Shown: positions 8,364 through 16,585, counted from the first letter of the stretch. The stretch is DNA of 64,000 nucleotides from Clostridiales bacterium (GCA_012839295.1 DUNO01000002.1:40569-104568); one strand, 5' to 3'. The notes: generated from the letters alone by a model not told the origin. Numbers and translations are program-made.

Positions 8364-8888
8364 CTAAGCCATGACGATCGTAATGAACACTCCCGCCATG
8401 ATACCTAAGGTATTATAAAGATAAGCTCTTTCCTTCGCAGTTTTTGACAATACTGTTATATCCTCCTCTATCTGTGACAGATATAAATCGATGGTATTCA
8501 GCTGCATTTCCTTGTCAAGATAACCCAGGTTTTCTCCCAATTGTATCAGGTTTGACTTGTCCTTTTTCGTCAGTGCCGAGTTCAGCAGCTCCAGCTCCAC
8601 CGCCTTCCTCCAGATGGCCGAGAAGGTTTCCCCCGATAATTCATTTAACCTGTTACTTACATACCGGAAAAACAGGTCAAACCTGCTGCTGTGCCGCCTG
8701 GTGATTGCATAAATAGCTTCCGGCAGAGGGGTATTTGCATACCGGATATCCCCCCTCAGCAGACCGACCAGCTTCCGCAGCTCCTTTAAATCCTCGATTC
8801 TGCTCTTTAATTCTCCGCTGAAATAAAAACCTACTGCACTTGAAGATCCGATCACCAGGATGCAGCCGATAATTTTCATAATGTTCAT
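8364..8888 (-). CDS. spoIIIAB: Stage III sporulation protein AB
   Basis: A 174-residue member of the SpoIIIAB family, which resembles type II secretion/pilus platform proteins. There is a membrane helix at the N-terminus (IIGCILVIGSSSAVGFYFS, about 5-23) and another at the C-terminus (LYNTLGIMAGVFITIVMA). Between them LRKLVGLLRGDIRYANTPLPEAI and LGENLGYLDKEMQLNTIDLY are family-typical. The start overlaps the spoIIIAA stop by four bases (ATGA). Confidence 0.94.
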   Translation of the reverse strand: MNIMKIIGCILVIGSSSAVGFYFSGELKSRIEDLKELRKLVGLLRGDIRYANTPLPEAIYAITRRHSSRFDLFFRYVSNRLNELSGETFSAIWRKAVELELLNSALTKKDKSNLIQLGENLGYLDKEMQLNTIDLYLSQIEEDITVLSKTAKERAYLYNTLGIMAGVFITIVMA

Positions 8889-9859
8889 ACAGGATTGTCC
8901 TCCTTCCCTGCATACAGCCTTTTTCCATCCGCATCATATATTTCATCCAAATGCCCGATCCCCTTCCGGTTGCTCAGGATAATATAACGCTCAAATAAGC
9001 GTTTCTTTACCAGCTCACCCAGGGTTGGCTTGTTCTGGATATCTTCAATTGAGCTGCCATGGACCGTGGCAATCAGTTTGCAGCCACAGCCAATAACATA
9101 ATCTATGGCGTCCAATTCTTCTTTAGAACCTATTTCATCTACGGCGATGACCCGCGGCGACATTGACCGGATCAGCATCAGCATTCCCTTTGCCTTCGGG
9201 CAGCAGTCCAGGACATCGGTCCGGATTCCCAGTTCATTTTGCGGCGTCCCCATATAGCAGGCCCCGATTTCAGAGCGTTCATCCACAACACCGACGCTCA
9301 TCCCCTCAAGATATCCACTGCCGTTGGACAGCTGGCGTATAATATCCCTGAGAAGTGTTGTTTTTCCACATCTCGGAGGCGATATGATCAGGGTATGGTA
9401 AATCCCATCCACCTGCTTATGAACCAGATAAGGAATTACCGGGTCGGCACAGCCTTTTACCTGGTGCGCCAGGCGTATATTGATGAAGGAAATATGCTTC
9501 ATCCCTTTGACGGCGTCCTCCTCCATGATTACTTTTCCCGCCAGCCCAATCCGATGACCGCCGTTAATAGTTATAAAGCCTTGGCGGATTTCCTCCTCAA
9601 AGGCATAGAGTGAGTAATTGCTTATGTACTCCATCGTCTCCCTGATCTCATTCTTGGTTACGATAACCGCTTTCTTAGGGTTGTCTACAATTACCGCGTC
9701 CTCTGTCACAAAGCATTCTCTATTTGCATATACAATCAGGAGCGGGGCATTCATCCGAAGCCTGATTTCCTGAAGCAGCTCAAAATCAAGGATAAGTTTT
9801 CCAAGTATGGTACGAAGCTTAAGCGATAATATTTTCAACAGCTCTTCTTTCGTGTTCAT
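8885..9859 (-). CDS. spoIIIAA: Stage III sporulation protein AA, secretion-type ATPase
   Basis: Cytoplasmic ATPase thought to power the SpoIIIA channel. The start at 9859 (MNTKEELLKILSLK) follows a perfect AGGAGGTG; the longer reading to 9934 is rejected. In the 324-residue protein SPPRCGKTTLLRD is the Walker A motif, VGVVDERSEIGAC and VIAVDEIGSKEELDAI carry acidic catalytic residues, and IATVHGSS follows as a sensor. First gene of the eight-gene operon; in Bacillus subtilis the operon is transcribed by sigma-E. I could not assign a sigma-E promoter here with confidence. Confidence 0.95.
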   Translation of the reverse strand: MNTKEELLKILSLKLRTILGKLILDFELLQEIRLRMNAPLLIVYANRECFVTEDAVIVDNPKKAVIVTKNEIRETMEYISNYSLYAFEEEIRQGFITINGGHRIGLAGKVIMEEDAVKGMKHISFINIRLAHQVKGCADPVIPYLVHKQVDGIYHTLIISPPRCGKTTLLRDIIRQLSNGSGYLEGMSVGVVDERSEIGACYMGTPQNELGIRTDVLDCCPKAKGMLMLIRSMSPRVIAVDEIGSKEELDAIDYVIGCGCKLIATVHGSSIEDIQNKPTLGELVKKRLFERYIILSNRKGIGHLDEIYDADGKRLYAGKEDNPV

Positions 9860-10064
9860 AAGCACCTCCTGGCGAAAAGCTTTCCACGTTCTATCATTAC
9901 CCCCTGTGGGGAGTAATCTGGATAGCTTATCCATTCTCTGTTAAAACAATATATTCCCTGGGTCCAAAAATATAACCTGCAAACAGAAAGGAATTGCAAA
10001 AATAAGTGGGATATATTATCCTGTTATAAATAAGAACACCCACGAGAACAGATTGGAGATTTCT

Positions 10065-10898
10065 ATGAGATACGGATTGATTGGAGAAAAATTAGGACAC
10101 AGCTATTCTAAAATCATTCATGAAAAGCTGGCAGATTATACTTATGACCTGATCCCCCTGTCCAGGGAGGAGTTCGATCCCTTTATGGAGAAAAAAGATT
10201 TTACGGCCATCAACGTCACAATTCCCTACAAGCAGGCGGTAATCCCTTACCTGGATGAGCTTGACCCTCTGGCAAAGGAAATTGGTGCCGTTAATACGGT
10301 CGTGAACAGGAAGGGTCACTGCATTGGATATAATACGGACTTTTATGGGTTTAAATATATGCTGCTCCACAACAACATCCAGATTCAGGGCAAGAAATGC
10401 CTGGTCCTTGGAAATGGCGGAACCTCCCGGACGGTCCAGGCCGTACTAAAGCACCTGGGCGCCGCCTGGGTTCTGGTGGTCAGCCGCAGCGGTTCCAACG
10501 AAAATGGTGCCGGCAACCCAGTTACGGACAACAGGGAAGCTGTACCCGGGCTCCAGGGCAGCGCGGAGAAAATCTCCTACGAGACCTGCTACGCCGGGCA
10601 TACAGACGCAGCTATTATCGTAAATACGACACCCCTTGGCATGTACCCGAACCTTGATGCCGCTCCCCTTGACCTCACAGGCTTTACAGAATGTGAAGCT
10701 GTGGTTGACGTAATCTTTAATCCCTTAAAAACAAAAATAGCCCTCCAGGCACAAGCCCTGGGCATCAAGGCCGTGACAGGCCTTGAGATGCTTGTTGCCC
10801 AGGCAAAGCAGGCGATTGAATATTTTCTGGATACAAAACTGGATGACGGGCTAATAGAACAGGTGCATCAGGAGCTGCTTGAGACCCTTAAGAAATAG
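10065..10898 (+). CDS. aroE: Shikimate dehydrogenase
   Basis: NADPH-dependent reduction of 3-dehydroshikimate to shikimate. The start ATG at 10065 follows GGAG; a TTG at 10053 overlaps that site and is rejected. In 277 residues the substrate site is visible at the N-terminus (GLIGEKLGHSYSKIIHEKL), then INVTIPYKQAVIPYLDE with the catalytic Lys, the GAVNTVV segment, the nucleotide loop VLGNGGTSRTVQAVLKHLGA, and INTTPLGMYPN as VNTTPLGMYPN. It stands alone on the plus strand between spoIIIAA and a small peptide gene, apart from aroK and aroQ at 16-17 kb. Confidence 0.95.
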   Translation: MRYGLIGEKLGHSYSKIIHEKLADYTYDLIPLSREEFDPFMEKKDFTAINVTIPYKQAVIPYLDELDPLAKEIGAVNTVVNRKGHCIGYNTDFYGFKYMLLHNNIQIQGKKCLVLGNGGTSRTVQAVLKHLGAAWVLVVSRSGSNENGAGNPVTDNREAVPGLQGSAEKISYETCYAGHTDAAIIVNTTPLGMYPNLDAAPLDLTGFTECEAVVDVIFNPLKTKIALQAQALGIKAVTGLEMLVAQAKQAIEYFLDTKLDDGLIEQVHQELLETLKK

Positions 10899-10943
10899 CT
10901 GTTAGAATATGAGATTCGTTCCAAATCTATAATTTATAAAACT

Positions 10944-10983
10944 GGGGCTGCTGCACCAACATTTTAGCCGGTGCAGCAGCCCC
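10944..10983 (-). terminator. Strong intrinsic terminator for the 27-residue peptide gene
   Basis: A 14-bp perfect stem (GGGGCTGCTGCACC with GGTGCAGCAGCCCC) and a 12-base loop. On the minus strand the stem is followed by AGTTTTATAAATT, so it best terminates the small gene at 10992-11075, whose stop is 8 bases upstream. On the plus strand no T-run follows, but the stem may still slow aroE transcription. Confidence 0.75.
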
Positions 10984-10991
10984 AAAGGATC

Positions 10992-11075
10992 TTAGTAGCA
11001 AGAACTAATATTACAGTATTTTAATATCTGGCTGAATAAATCGCCGAAATTGCATGAATTAAATTTAAAACACAT
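10992..11075 (-). CDS. Cysteine-rich 27-residue peptide, unknown function
   Basis: An 84-base frame with every sign of a real gene: AAGGAGGT at 11083-11090 with seven-base spacing to ATG, a plausible extended -10 promoter (TGTTACAAT, 11122-11130), and a strong terminator beginning 8 bases after the stop. The peptide begins MCFKFNSCNFGDLF and ends YCNISSCY; it has four cysteines, many Asn and aromatic residues and no signal peptide. I do not recognise the family. A modified peptide, a signalling peptide or a short membrane-active peptide are all possible; no maturation enzyme is adjacent. Confidence 0.6.
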   Translation of the reverse strand: MCFKFNSCNFGDLFSQILKYCNISSCY

Positions 11076-11121
11076 AATGTTTACCTCCTTAAAAGTGCTT
11101 GTCTTTCTTAGGAACAACAAA

Positions 11122-11150
11122 ATTGTAACACATTCGTAACAATTATGTAA
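11122..11150 (-). promoter_or_regulatory. Promoter of the 27-residue peptide gene
   Basis: Minus-strand extended -10 TG-T-TACAAT (TACAAT at 11122-11127) with a weak -35 TTACAT (11145-11150) at 17-base spacing. Transcription would start near 11115, giving a leader of about 40 bases with the AAGGAGGT site. Confidence 0.5.
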
Positions 11151-11268
11151 TATTTAAGTAATGGAAAGCCAGTCATCATGTGGATGTACTGGAAAAGCAA
11201 GGAAATACAGGGTGTCATACCGGTAATTTACCCAGCATGACACCCCAGCTTATACTATGATTCGCCCT

Positions 11269-11430
11269 CAAAAGTCTTTCGATAACTAACGCGGTGAATA
11301 TAAGTGCATATATATCCATATGGGTGCAGACCGGGCATCCCATGATTGCCTGTACTTGGCAATCATGGGATGTTAAAGGCAAGCCCAGATGGATATATAT
11401 GCGCTCATATTCACCTCACAGCCTAAATCT
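11269..11430 (+). repeat. Structured palindromic element, copy 1
   Basis: About 155 bp of imperfect palindrome. Outer arms 11294-11324 and 11384-11414 pair over about 28 of 31 positions; an inner 14-bp hairpin (11337-11350 with 11358-11371) closes on a TGTACTT loop. Between the stems lie conserved single-strand blocks GCAGACCGGGC and GTTAAAGGCAAGCC. Conserved flanks are CTAACGCGG on the left and ACCTCACAGCCTAAA on the right. The same element recurs at 47541-47702 (inverted) and 60824-60982. No coding capacity is evident; it lies between the peptide gene's promoter and the GIY-YIG gene. Confidence 0.85.
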
Positions 11431-11463
11431 TACCCACTTACCGCCCTAATCATACCATTACTC

Positions 11464-11802
11464 CTATTCCTCATCATGTAATTTTTCCATCCAAAGCTCC
11501 AGTAAAAGCTTCAAATCCTCGTTAAATTCACGGTCAGTCTGGGTTTCCTTTTTGGATATTTCCTCCAGCACAGAAAAAGAAAATGAAGCGGCCCCATATT
11601 GCTCCCAATCCGGGCGCATTCCAGGCTCAGGACAGGAGTTGGTCGAGGTAAAGAATTCAAATTTATTCCTCTGTCCCAGGATATCCCTAGCGGATTTTAG
11701 CCATACCCTGCCACTTTCGTTACATTTAATACAATAGACCCCGCCGACCACCGTTCTATTTTTATATTGCGTCTGTAATTCCTTTTTTGTTTGTCCTTCC
11801 AT
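11464..11802 (-). CDS. GIY-YIG-like small protein
   Basis: A 112-residue protein with VVGGVYCIKCNESGRVWLKSARDILGQRNKFEFF near the N-terminus, which matches the small GIY-YIG-like proteins of Clostridia in which the catalytic motif is degenerate (GGVYCIKC in place of a canonical GIY..YIG). The rest is PEPGMRPDWEQYGAASFSFSVLEEISKKETQTDREF, helical and acidic. Nuclease activity cannot be assumed. It follows the XRE/desulfoferrodoxin-like gene in the same direction, 24 bases downstream. Confidence 0.65.
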   Translation of the reverse strand: MEGQTKKELQTQYKNRTVVGGVYCIKCNESGRVWLKSARDILGQRNKFEFFTSTNSCPEPGMRPDWEQYGAASFSFSVLEEISKKETQTDREFNEDLKLLLELWMEKLHDEE

Positions 11803-11826
11803 TCATAACACCTCTGAATTCTTTCT

Positions 11827-12426
11827 TTATAACAGCCATAAGCCATGTTGGTTACAATAGTAATACAGGTCGCTGCCGTGCTTTGACAGCCTGCCCCCAA
11901 GAATTTTGGGCAGCCGCACCGCTGCAGCCTGCTCCGGATAAAGCTTGAGGAGGAGGACCTTATCATAAGTCACATATGCGACAAAGGATATAAAATGGGC
12001 TTTGCTCATCTCATGTGGAAATGTAATATAGTATTCAACATCAGCTTCTTCTACCACCGCCGTATGCACTCCATCCGCAGGCTTTGCCACCAGCCTTGAC
12101 AGCTTACGCCCACAGCAGGAAATATCTGCATCACCTGTATTATATATGATATTTCCACAATCAGGGCAGACAAAGAACTTAATCCTCTTTAAGTTACCCG
12201 TCTCCGCAGCCTTTGGCTCCAGGTCACCTGACAAAAGCTTATCAACATCCACTTGAAAGATATCGGAAAGCACTCCAAGAAAGGATATATCCGGATATCC
12301 CAACCCTCTTTCCCATTTTGATATTGTTTTATCGCTGATATTCATCTGATCGGCAAGCTGCTTCTGGGTCATCCCCTTTTCTTTCCTGAGCCGGAACAGC
12401 AGCAGCCCCATTTTATTCGAATCCAA
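11827..12426 (-). CDS. XRE-family regulator with C-terminal desulfoferrodoxin-like domain
   Basis: About 199 residues. The N-terminus is an HTH_3 DNA-binding domain (LRKEKGMTQKQLADQMNISDKTISKWERGLGYPDI). A zinc-ribbon-like CPDCGNIIY...CCGRKL follows, and the C-terminal domain (VEEADVEYYITFPHEMSKAHFISFVAYVTYDKVLLLKLYPEQ) resembles a desulfoferrodoxin/superoxide reductase fold. I prefer a TTG start at 12426, which has GGAGG eight bases upstream; the longer reading to 12477 lacks one. A redox- or metal-sensing repressor is a reasonable inference, but target genes are unknown. It is the fourth gene of the PadR cassette. Confidence 0.75.
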   Translation of the reverse strand: MDSNKMGLLLFRLRKEKGMTQKQLADQMNISDKTISKWERGLGYPDISFLGVLSDIFQVDVDKLLSGDLEPKAAETGNLKRIKFFVCPDCGNIIYNTGDADISCCGRKLSRLVAKPADGVHTAVVEEADVEYYITFPHEMSKAHFISFVAYVTYDKVLLLKLYPEQAAAVRLPKILGGRLSKHGSDLYYYCNQHGLWLL

Positions 12427-12504
12427 GCCTATAGCCTCCATCCACAATATAATAAATGATCCATCTGTAAAATTCAATAAACGCTCCGTAGAGTGAAAGG
12501 ATCA

Positions 12505-13041
12505 TTACCTGCCCTCAAATATCATCTTATTTTCAGCGTCATATCCTCTGATGGAATCAAAATAAGTGTCTTTCCCATCCTCCTTATCATAAATAAGTAA
12601 AAACATATCATCATAGAATTCTGTTTGGGTAAGAATTTTTCCATTCGTGAGCGTAACTTCTATCTTTTTAATATTTTTATCGTTAATAATACCGTAAGCT
12701 TTAAAAATAGAATTGGAGTAAAGCCAAGTGTAGCATAGGGCTTTCCCTTTCTCATTTTCAAAACCGATGGGCTGGCTTCCTGCTGCCCAAAAGAAAAGCA
12801 GCACCCTGTTAACCGTATTGCAGGATACCCATTTATCATACTTTCCCAGGATAAACTTACTATTTTTATAATCCTCAATATGAACTACTTCGGAAGGACC
12901 ATAATGGATGCCCCTCTCTGATTTTTTATGGGCCGCCAATGGTGTTAAGGAAAGCCCTAACCATGACGTAATAAAAAAGGATAAAATAGTGATAATAAAA
13001 ATATTCCGGATTATTTTTTTAGTTCTGCTCATCTGTTTCAC
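12505..13041 (-). CDS. Membrane-anchored protein of unknown function
   Basis: A 178-residue protein with one N-terminal membrane helix or uncleaved signal (IFIITILSFFITSWLGLSLTPL, about 14-35) and an extracytoplasmic domain of mixed strands ending in TYFDSIRGYDAENKMIFEGR. No family was recognised. The start overlaps the end of the upstream HAAS-domain gene by 23 bases, so the two are co-expressed and likely act together at the membrane. Confidence 0.7.
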   Translation of the reverse strand: MKQMSRTKKIIRNIFIITILSFFITSWLGLSLTPLAAHKKSERGIHYGPSEVVHIEDYKNSKFILGKYDKWVSCNTVNRVLLFFWAAGSQPIGFENEKGKALCYTWLYSNSIFKAYGIINDKNIKKIEVTLTNGKILTQTEFYDDMFLLIYDKEDGKDTYFDSIRGYDAENKMIFEGR

Positions 13042-13747
13042 CTGCTTCTAACGGAATTTCTATCCTGTATTTTCTATTATAGCTGTCATAGGATATAATC
13101 AGGGTATCTGCGTCCCTTGAAAAATCAGGGATGGTCAACATTCCTTTTGTTATGATCCCTCCCTGTTGCTGGCCGGACATTGCCACATACTTATTCCCCT
13201 GGTCATCAAGTATTTCTCCGATATAGCCAAGGGACCATGATCCTCCCAATAATCCAGCATTATGATAGGTATAAAATATGCTCAGTTCCCCGCTTTCTTC
13301 CATGATAACCTTGGTAAAACGGATTATCCTGTCATCGATCCTGATTTGTTCCTTGATATCAATTTGATATAAGATATCGGCTTTGGGTGTCTCCTTTGAT
13401 AAATCCTTCTGAAAAAACGATCCCATGGACATGGCTATGACAAAGAGAAACAGCAGGATAAGCAATGCGGCTATTATACCCGTGATCCTCCAGATCCAGC
13501 CAAGAACCGGATTGTGCTGCTTATTAAGCTCTATTCCAATTTCCCTTGCATCGCCCATATCCTGGACCGAGAGCTGCTCCGCTTCTTCCGGTTCAGAGCC
13601 TAGCTCCATATAATATTCTATTTTATCCGATATGTGTCCCTCTAACTCCTTCCTGATATCATTTCTGTCAAAGGTGAATTTAACATAGGATAAAACTTCG
13701 TTTAGAAACACTTCACTCTTAGGAGAAAGCATGGATTCCACCACCAA
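13019..13747 (-). CDS. Membrane protein with N-terminal HAAS (DUF1700-like) domain
   Basis: A 242-residue protein. The N-terminal helical region (about 10-75: EVLSYVKFTFDRNDIRKELEGHISDKIEYYMELGSEPEEAEQLSVQDMGDAREIG) is the permease-prefix/HAAS type found on proteins partnered with PadR regulators. A membrane helix follows (IWRITGIIAALLILLFLFVIAMSMG, about 84-108), then an extracytoplasmic domain. It overlaps the padR gene, whose regulator probably controls it. Its function is unknown. Confidence 0.78.
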   Translation of the reverse strand: MVVESMLSPKSEVFLNEVLSYVKFTFDRNDIRKELEGHISDKIEYYMELGSEPEEAEQLSVQDMGDAREIGIELNKQHNPVLGWIWRITGIIAALLILLFLFVIAMSMGSFFQKDLSKETPKADILYQIDIKEQIRIDDRIIRFTKVIMEESGELSIFYTYHNAGLLGGSWSLGYIGEILDDQGNKYVAMSGQQQGGIITKGMLTIPDFSRDADTLIISYDSYNRKYRIEIPLEAGETDEQN

Positions 13748-14063
13748 TCACTTTATTTACCGATAGGGAAAACCTCTCCCATTTCTCCTTTTCCTCCGCA
13801 AGCTGTTTCTTTCCATGATTGGTTATTTTATAATATTTGCGTTCTTTTCCTGTATCACCCTTGGACAGATAGGATTTCACATATCCCTTATTCTCCAGCT
13901 TGTGCAGCACCGGGTACAGGGTTCCTTCCCTGAACTTAAACGTGTTATCCGACCTCTGCTCCAGCCTTCTGATTATTTCATATCCATATAAATCGGATTC
14001 CTCCAACAAGGATAATAACAATAAAACTGTACTGCCCCCGATCAGGCCTTTATCAATTTCCAT
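13719..14063 (-). CDS. PadR-family transcriptional regulator
   Basis: A 114-residue winged-helix repressor with the family core LLLLSLLEESDLYGYEIIRRLEQRSDNTFKFREGTLYPVLHKLENKGYVKSY and a KERKYYKITNHGKKQLAEEKEKW second half. It lacks a long C-terminal dimerisation helix, so it belongs to the short PadR group. First gene of a four- or five-gene cassette (padR, HAAS membrane protein, anchored protein, XRE regulator, GIY-YIG-like). The promoter region at 14080-14126 contains an inverted repeat that probably serves as its own operator. Confidence 0.9.
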   Translation of the reverse strand: MEIDKGLIGGSTVLLLLSLLEESDLYGYEIIRRLEQRSDNTFKFREGTLYPVLHKLENKGYVKSYLSKGDTGKERKYYKITNHGKKQLAEEKEKWERFSLSVNKVIGGGIHAFS

Positions 14064-14082
14064 TGGCTAACCTCCATAATTA

Positions 14083-14126
14083 TACCTCGACTTTCTATGT
14101 ATAATTATACTTAGACCATCGAGGTA
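14083..14126 (-). promoter_or_regulatory. padR promoter and putative operator
   Basis: Inverted repeat TACCTCGA (14083-14090) and TCGAGGTA (14119-14126) flank a central perfect palindrome GTATAATTATAC (14099-14110) that contains a TATAAT -10 box. This symmetry around the -10 fits autorepression by PadR; the contact is inferred. Confidence 0.6.
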
Positions 14127-14158
14127 TGTCAAGAGGCTTTTATGCCTTTGCCCGGTAT

Positions 14159-14206
14159 TGAAAAAGCGCAACCCACAGAAAACCTAATTCCCTGTGAATT
14201 GCGCCA
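14159..14206 (-). terminator. Intrinsic terminator after efp
   Basis: On the minus strand GGCGCAATTCACAGGG pairs with CTGTGGGTTGCGC and is followed by TTTTTC. It lies 20 bases after the efp stop and separates efp from the padR cassette. Confidence 0.8.
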
Positions 14207-14226
14207 TATAAATTACTTGGATCCGA

Positions 14227-14784
14227 TTACACTCTCTTCATGTAATCGCCACTTCTTGTATCGATCTGGATCTTATCACCCTGCTCAACGAACAGTGGAA
14301 CATATACCGTAGCTCCTGTTTCAACAACTGCAGGCTTGGAAGCACCTGTTGCCGTATCACCCTTGAAGCCTGGCTCTGTGTCTGTAATAACAAGCTCTAC
14401 GAACAACGGAGGCTCGATTGCGAATACCTGTCCGCCATGGGAAAGCATCTTAACCATATCATTTTCCTTAACAAACTTAAGGGAATCACCGATAGCATCC
14501 TCATTCATAGCGATCTGGTCATAGGTTTCAACATTCATGAAATGATATAACTCACCGTCAGAATACAAATATTGCATATCACTTCTTTCAATATGGGCCT
14601 GTGGGTATTTTTCAGTGGGACGGAAGGTCTTCTCAATAACCCCGCCATTCTTAATATTTCTTAATTTTGTTCTTACAAATGCTGCGCCTTTTCCAGGCTT
14701 TACATGCTGAAATTCAATAATCTGATATACGTTATTGTCAATTTCAACTGTCAGACCATTTCTGAAATCGCCTGCTGATACCAT
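14227..14784 (-). CDS. efp: Elongation factor P
   Basis: Binds the ribosome between P and E sites and relieves stalling at polyproline. The 185-residue length and three beta-barrel layout are standard. The tip loop [17 protein letters not shown] (about 27-43) carries the Lys at about position 32 that is the modification site in many bacteria, and the C-terminus [17 protein letters not shown] is typical. AAGGAGGAG precedes the ATG. It follows pepP, a conserved pairing in Clostridia. Confidence 0.97.
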   Translation of the reverse strand: MVSAGDFRNGLTVEIDNNVYQIIEFQHVKPGKGAAFVRTKLRNIKNGGVIEKTFRPTEKYPQAHIERSDMQYLYSDGELYHFMNVETYDQIAMNEDAIGDSLKFVKENDMVKMLSHGGQVFAIEPPLFVELVITDTEPGFKGDTATGASKPAVVETGATVYVPLFVEQGDKIQIDTRSGDYMKRV

Positions 14785-15020
14785 ACTTAAAACTCCTCCT
14801 TAGATATTTATGTGACCACCCAGCCACAACGGTCCTGATGGACCGATGCACGTAAAGCTTCCAAAAACTATATGCTTTGATGCTGATTATATTCCATGGA
14901 ATTTCCGGGACAACTGAATAGTTACAATTCGACTACTCCTAAGTCTATAATAACCTGCAATTTTTTGCAATAGTTTTTTTAAGCCAAGCCTTAAAATTTT
15001 GCATATTTTTCGTTAAACTT

Positions 15021-16088
15021 TTACAATTCAATCAATTTCTTATCTGAGAAAGTGAAATTTTCATGCCCATCTTCCGTCACAACGACTAAATCCTCGATTC
15101 TGACACCGCCAAAGCCCTTGATATAAATACCCGGCTCTATAGTCTCTGTCATTCCAGCCTCAATAATTCCTTCTTCTAACATTGACAATCTGGGATTCTC
15201 ATGAATATGAAGTCCCACGCTGTGGCCTAAGCCATGTCCAAAGCAACCCTCATAGCCTGCACCGTAAATAATATCCCTGGCCACCTGATCGACCTCTTTG
15301 CCCTGATATCCCGCTTTGATAAAATCAAGGGCTGCCTGCTGTGCCGCGAGTACCGTATTATATACTTCCTTTTGTTTCTCGCTGGCCTTGCCAATTACAA
15401 TGGTCCTGGTCATATCAGAGCAATAGCCTTCATAGACACATCCAAAATCCATGGTCAGGAAATCGCCTGTTTCGATCTTTTTCCGGGACGGCACCGCATG
15501 GGGCATGGAGGAATTAACGCCGGAAGCAACAATCGCTGAAAAGCTTAAGCCCTCCGCTCCCTTCAGCTTCAAAAGATATTCAATTCTTGCCGCCACCTCA
15601 AGCTCTGTCATCCCCGGCTTGATAAAGGTCAATATTTCTGTAAATACATCATCTCCAATGGCTTCTGCCTTCTTAATACGCTCCAGCTCCCTTGGTGTCT
15701 TGATACGGCGCAGGTCCGTGATCTCGCTTCCCAGCGGAACAAGCTCCTTTACCTTTAATTTTTCCTTTAGCTTATGGTAATTGGCAAATATCATTTCTTC
15801 CGCTTCAAAGGCAAGCCGTTCCACCCCGTCCGTGCTTAAAACGTCATTGATTGCTTCCTCATAGCCGCCATTTCCTATGGTAATAACCTCATAACCTTCT
15901 GCTTCCAGCTCCGCCTGGATCGTATAGCGGAAGTCCGTAATCACAGCATGTCTTTTCTCCGATATATACACATAACCTGTAGCCCCTGCAAAGCCACTGA
16001 CATAACGCATGTTATTTCCGTTGGAAATCAATACGGCAGAAGCCTGATGTTTTTTTAATATTTCCTGTACTCTCTTATAGTTGTCCAT
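15021..16088 (-). CDS. pepP: Xaa-Pro peptidase (aminopeptidase P family, M24)
   Basis: Metallopeptidase removing N-terminal residues ahead of proline. The 355-residue protein has an N-terminal creatinase-like domain (about 1-125) and a pita-bread catalytic domain. Metal-binding segments are visible: LTMDFGCVYEGYCSDMTRT (two Asp), HGLGHSVGLHIHENP (His), ETIEPGIYIKGFGGVRIEDL (two Glu). It is upstream of efp and downstream of aroQ. Confidence 0.94.
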   Translation of the reverse strand: MDNYKRVQEILKKHQASAVLISNGNNMRYVSGFAGATGYVYISEKRHAVITDFRYTIQAELEAEGYEVITIGNGGYEEAINDVLSTDGVERLAFEAEEMIFANYHKLKEKLKVKELVPLGSEITDLRRIKTPRELERIKKAEAIGDDVFTEILTFIKPGMTELEVAARIEYLLKLKGAEGLSFSAIVASGVNSSMPHAVPSRKKIETGDFLTMDFGCVYEGYCSDMTRTIVIGKASEKQKEVYNTVLAAQQAALDFIKAGYQGKEVDQVARDIIYGAGYEGCFGHGLGHSVGLHIHENPRLSMLEEGIIEAGMTETIEPGIYIKGFGGVRIEDLVVVTEDGHENFTFSDKKLIEL

Positions 16089-16123
16089 ATTTTACCTGAC
16101 CTTCTTCTACAATTTATTTTTAT

Positions 16124-16585
16124 TTATTCTCCCGAAAAACCCATCGATTGGACCGGCTTCATACCCATAATTGCATCGATTGCCAGTAAGTATCCCTGGA
16201 GCCCAAGACCGGCAATCTGTCCGGTACACACAGGGGCAATGACCGAGGTATGCCTGAATTCTTCCCTTTGGTGGATGTTTGAAATATGTACCTCAATCTT
16301 AGGAGCCTCGATGGAGGCAAGGGCATCACGTATGGCATAGCTGTAATGGGTATAAGCTCCCGGGTTGATCACAATGCCATCCACCTGGTCATAGTATGCC
16401 TTCTGGATACGGTCAATGATCTCACCCTCACAATTGCTCTGATAGGTCTCAATCGTAATGTTTTCCTTCCTTGCCTTCTCCTCCAGGCTGCTTAACAAAT
16501 AATCAAAATCCTGGGTTCCATAAATTCCTTTTTCACGTATTCCAAGAAAATTCAGGTTAGGTCCATTTATCACAAGTATTTTCAT
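16124..16585 (-). CDS. aroQ: 3-dehydroquinate dehydratase, type II
   Basis: Dehydrates 3-dehydroquinate to 3-dehydroshikimate in the shikimate pathway. The 153-residue dodecameric type begins MKILVINGPNLNFLGIREKGIYG with the catalytic Tyr, then NPGAYTHYSYAIRDAL and EVHISNIHQREEFRHTSVIAPVCTGQIAGLG. The start overlaps the aroK stop by four bases, so translation is coupled. Confidence 0.96.
   Translation of the reverse strand: MKILVINGPNLNFLGIREKGIYGTQDFDYLLSSLEEKARKENITIETYQSNCEGEIIDRIQKAYYDQVDGIVINPGAYTHYSYAIRDALASIEAPKIEVHISNIHQREEFRHTSVIAPVCTGQIAGLGLQGYLLAIDAIMGMKPVQSMGFSGE

Noticed and set aside
11269..11430. Integron attC site
   Set aside because: The palindrome with variable arms recalls attC, but the RYYYAAC/GTTRRRY end boxes are not both present in inverted position and no integrase or cassette array is near.
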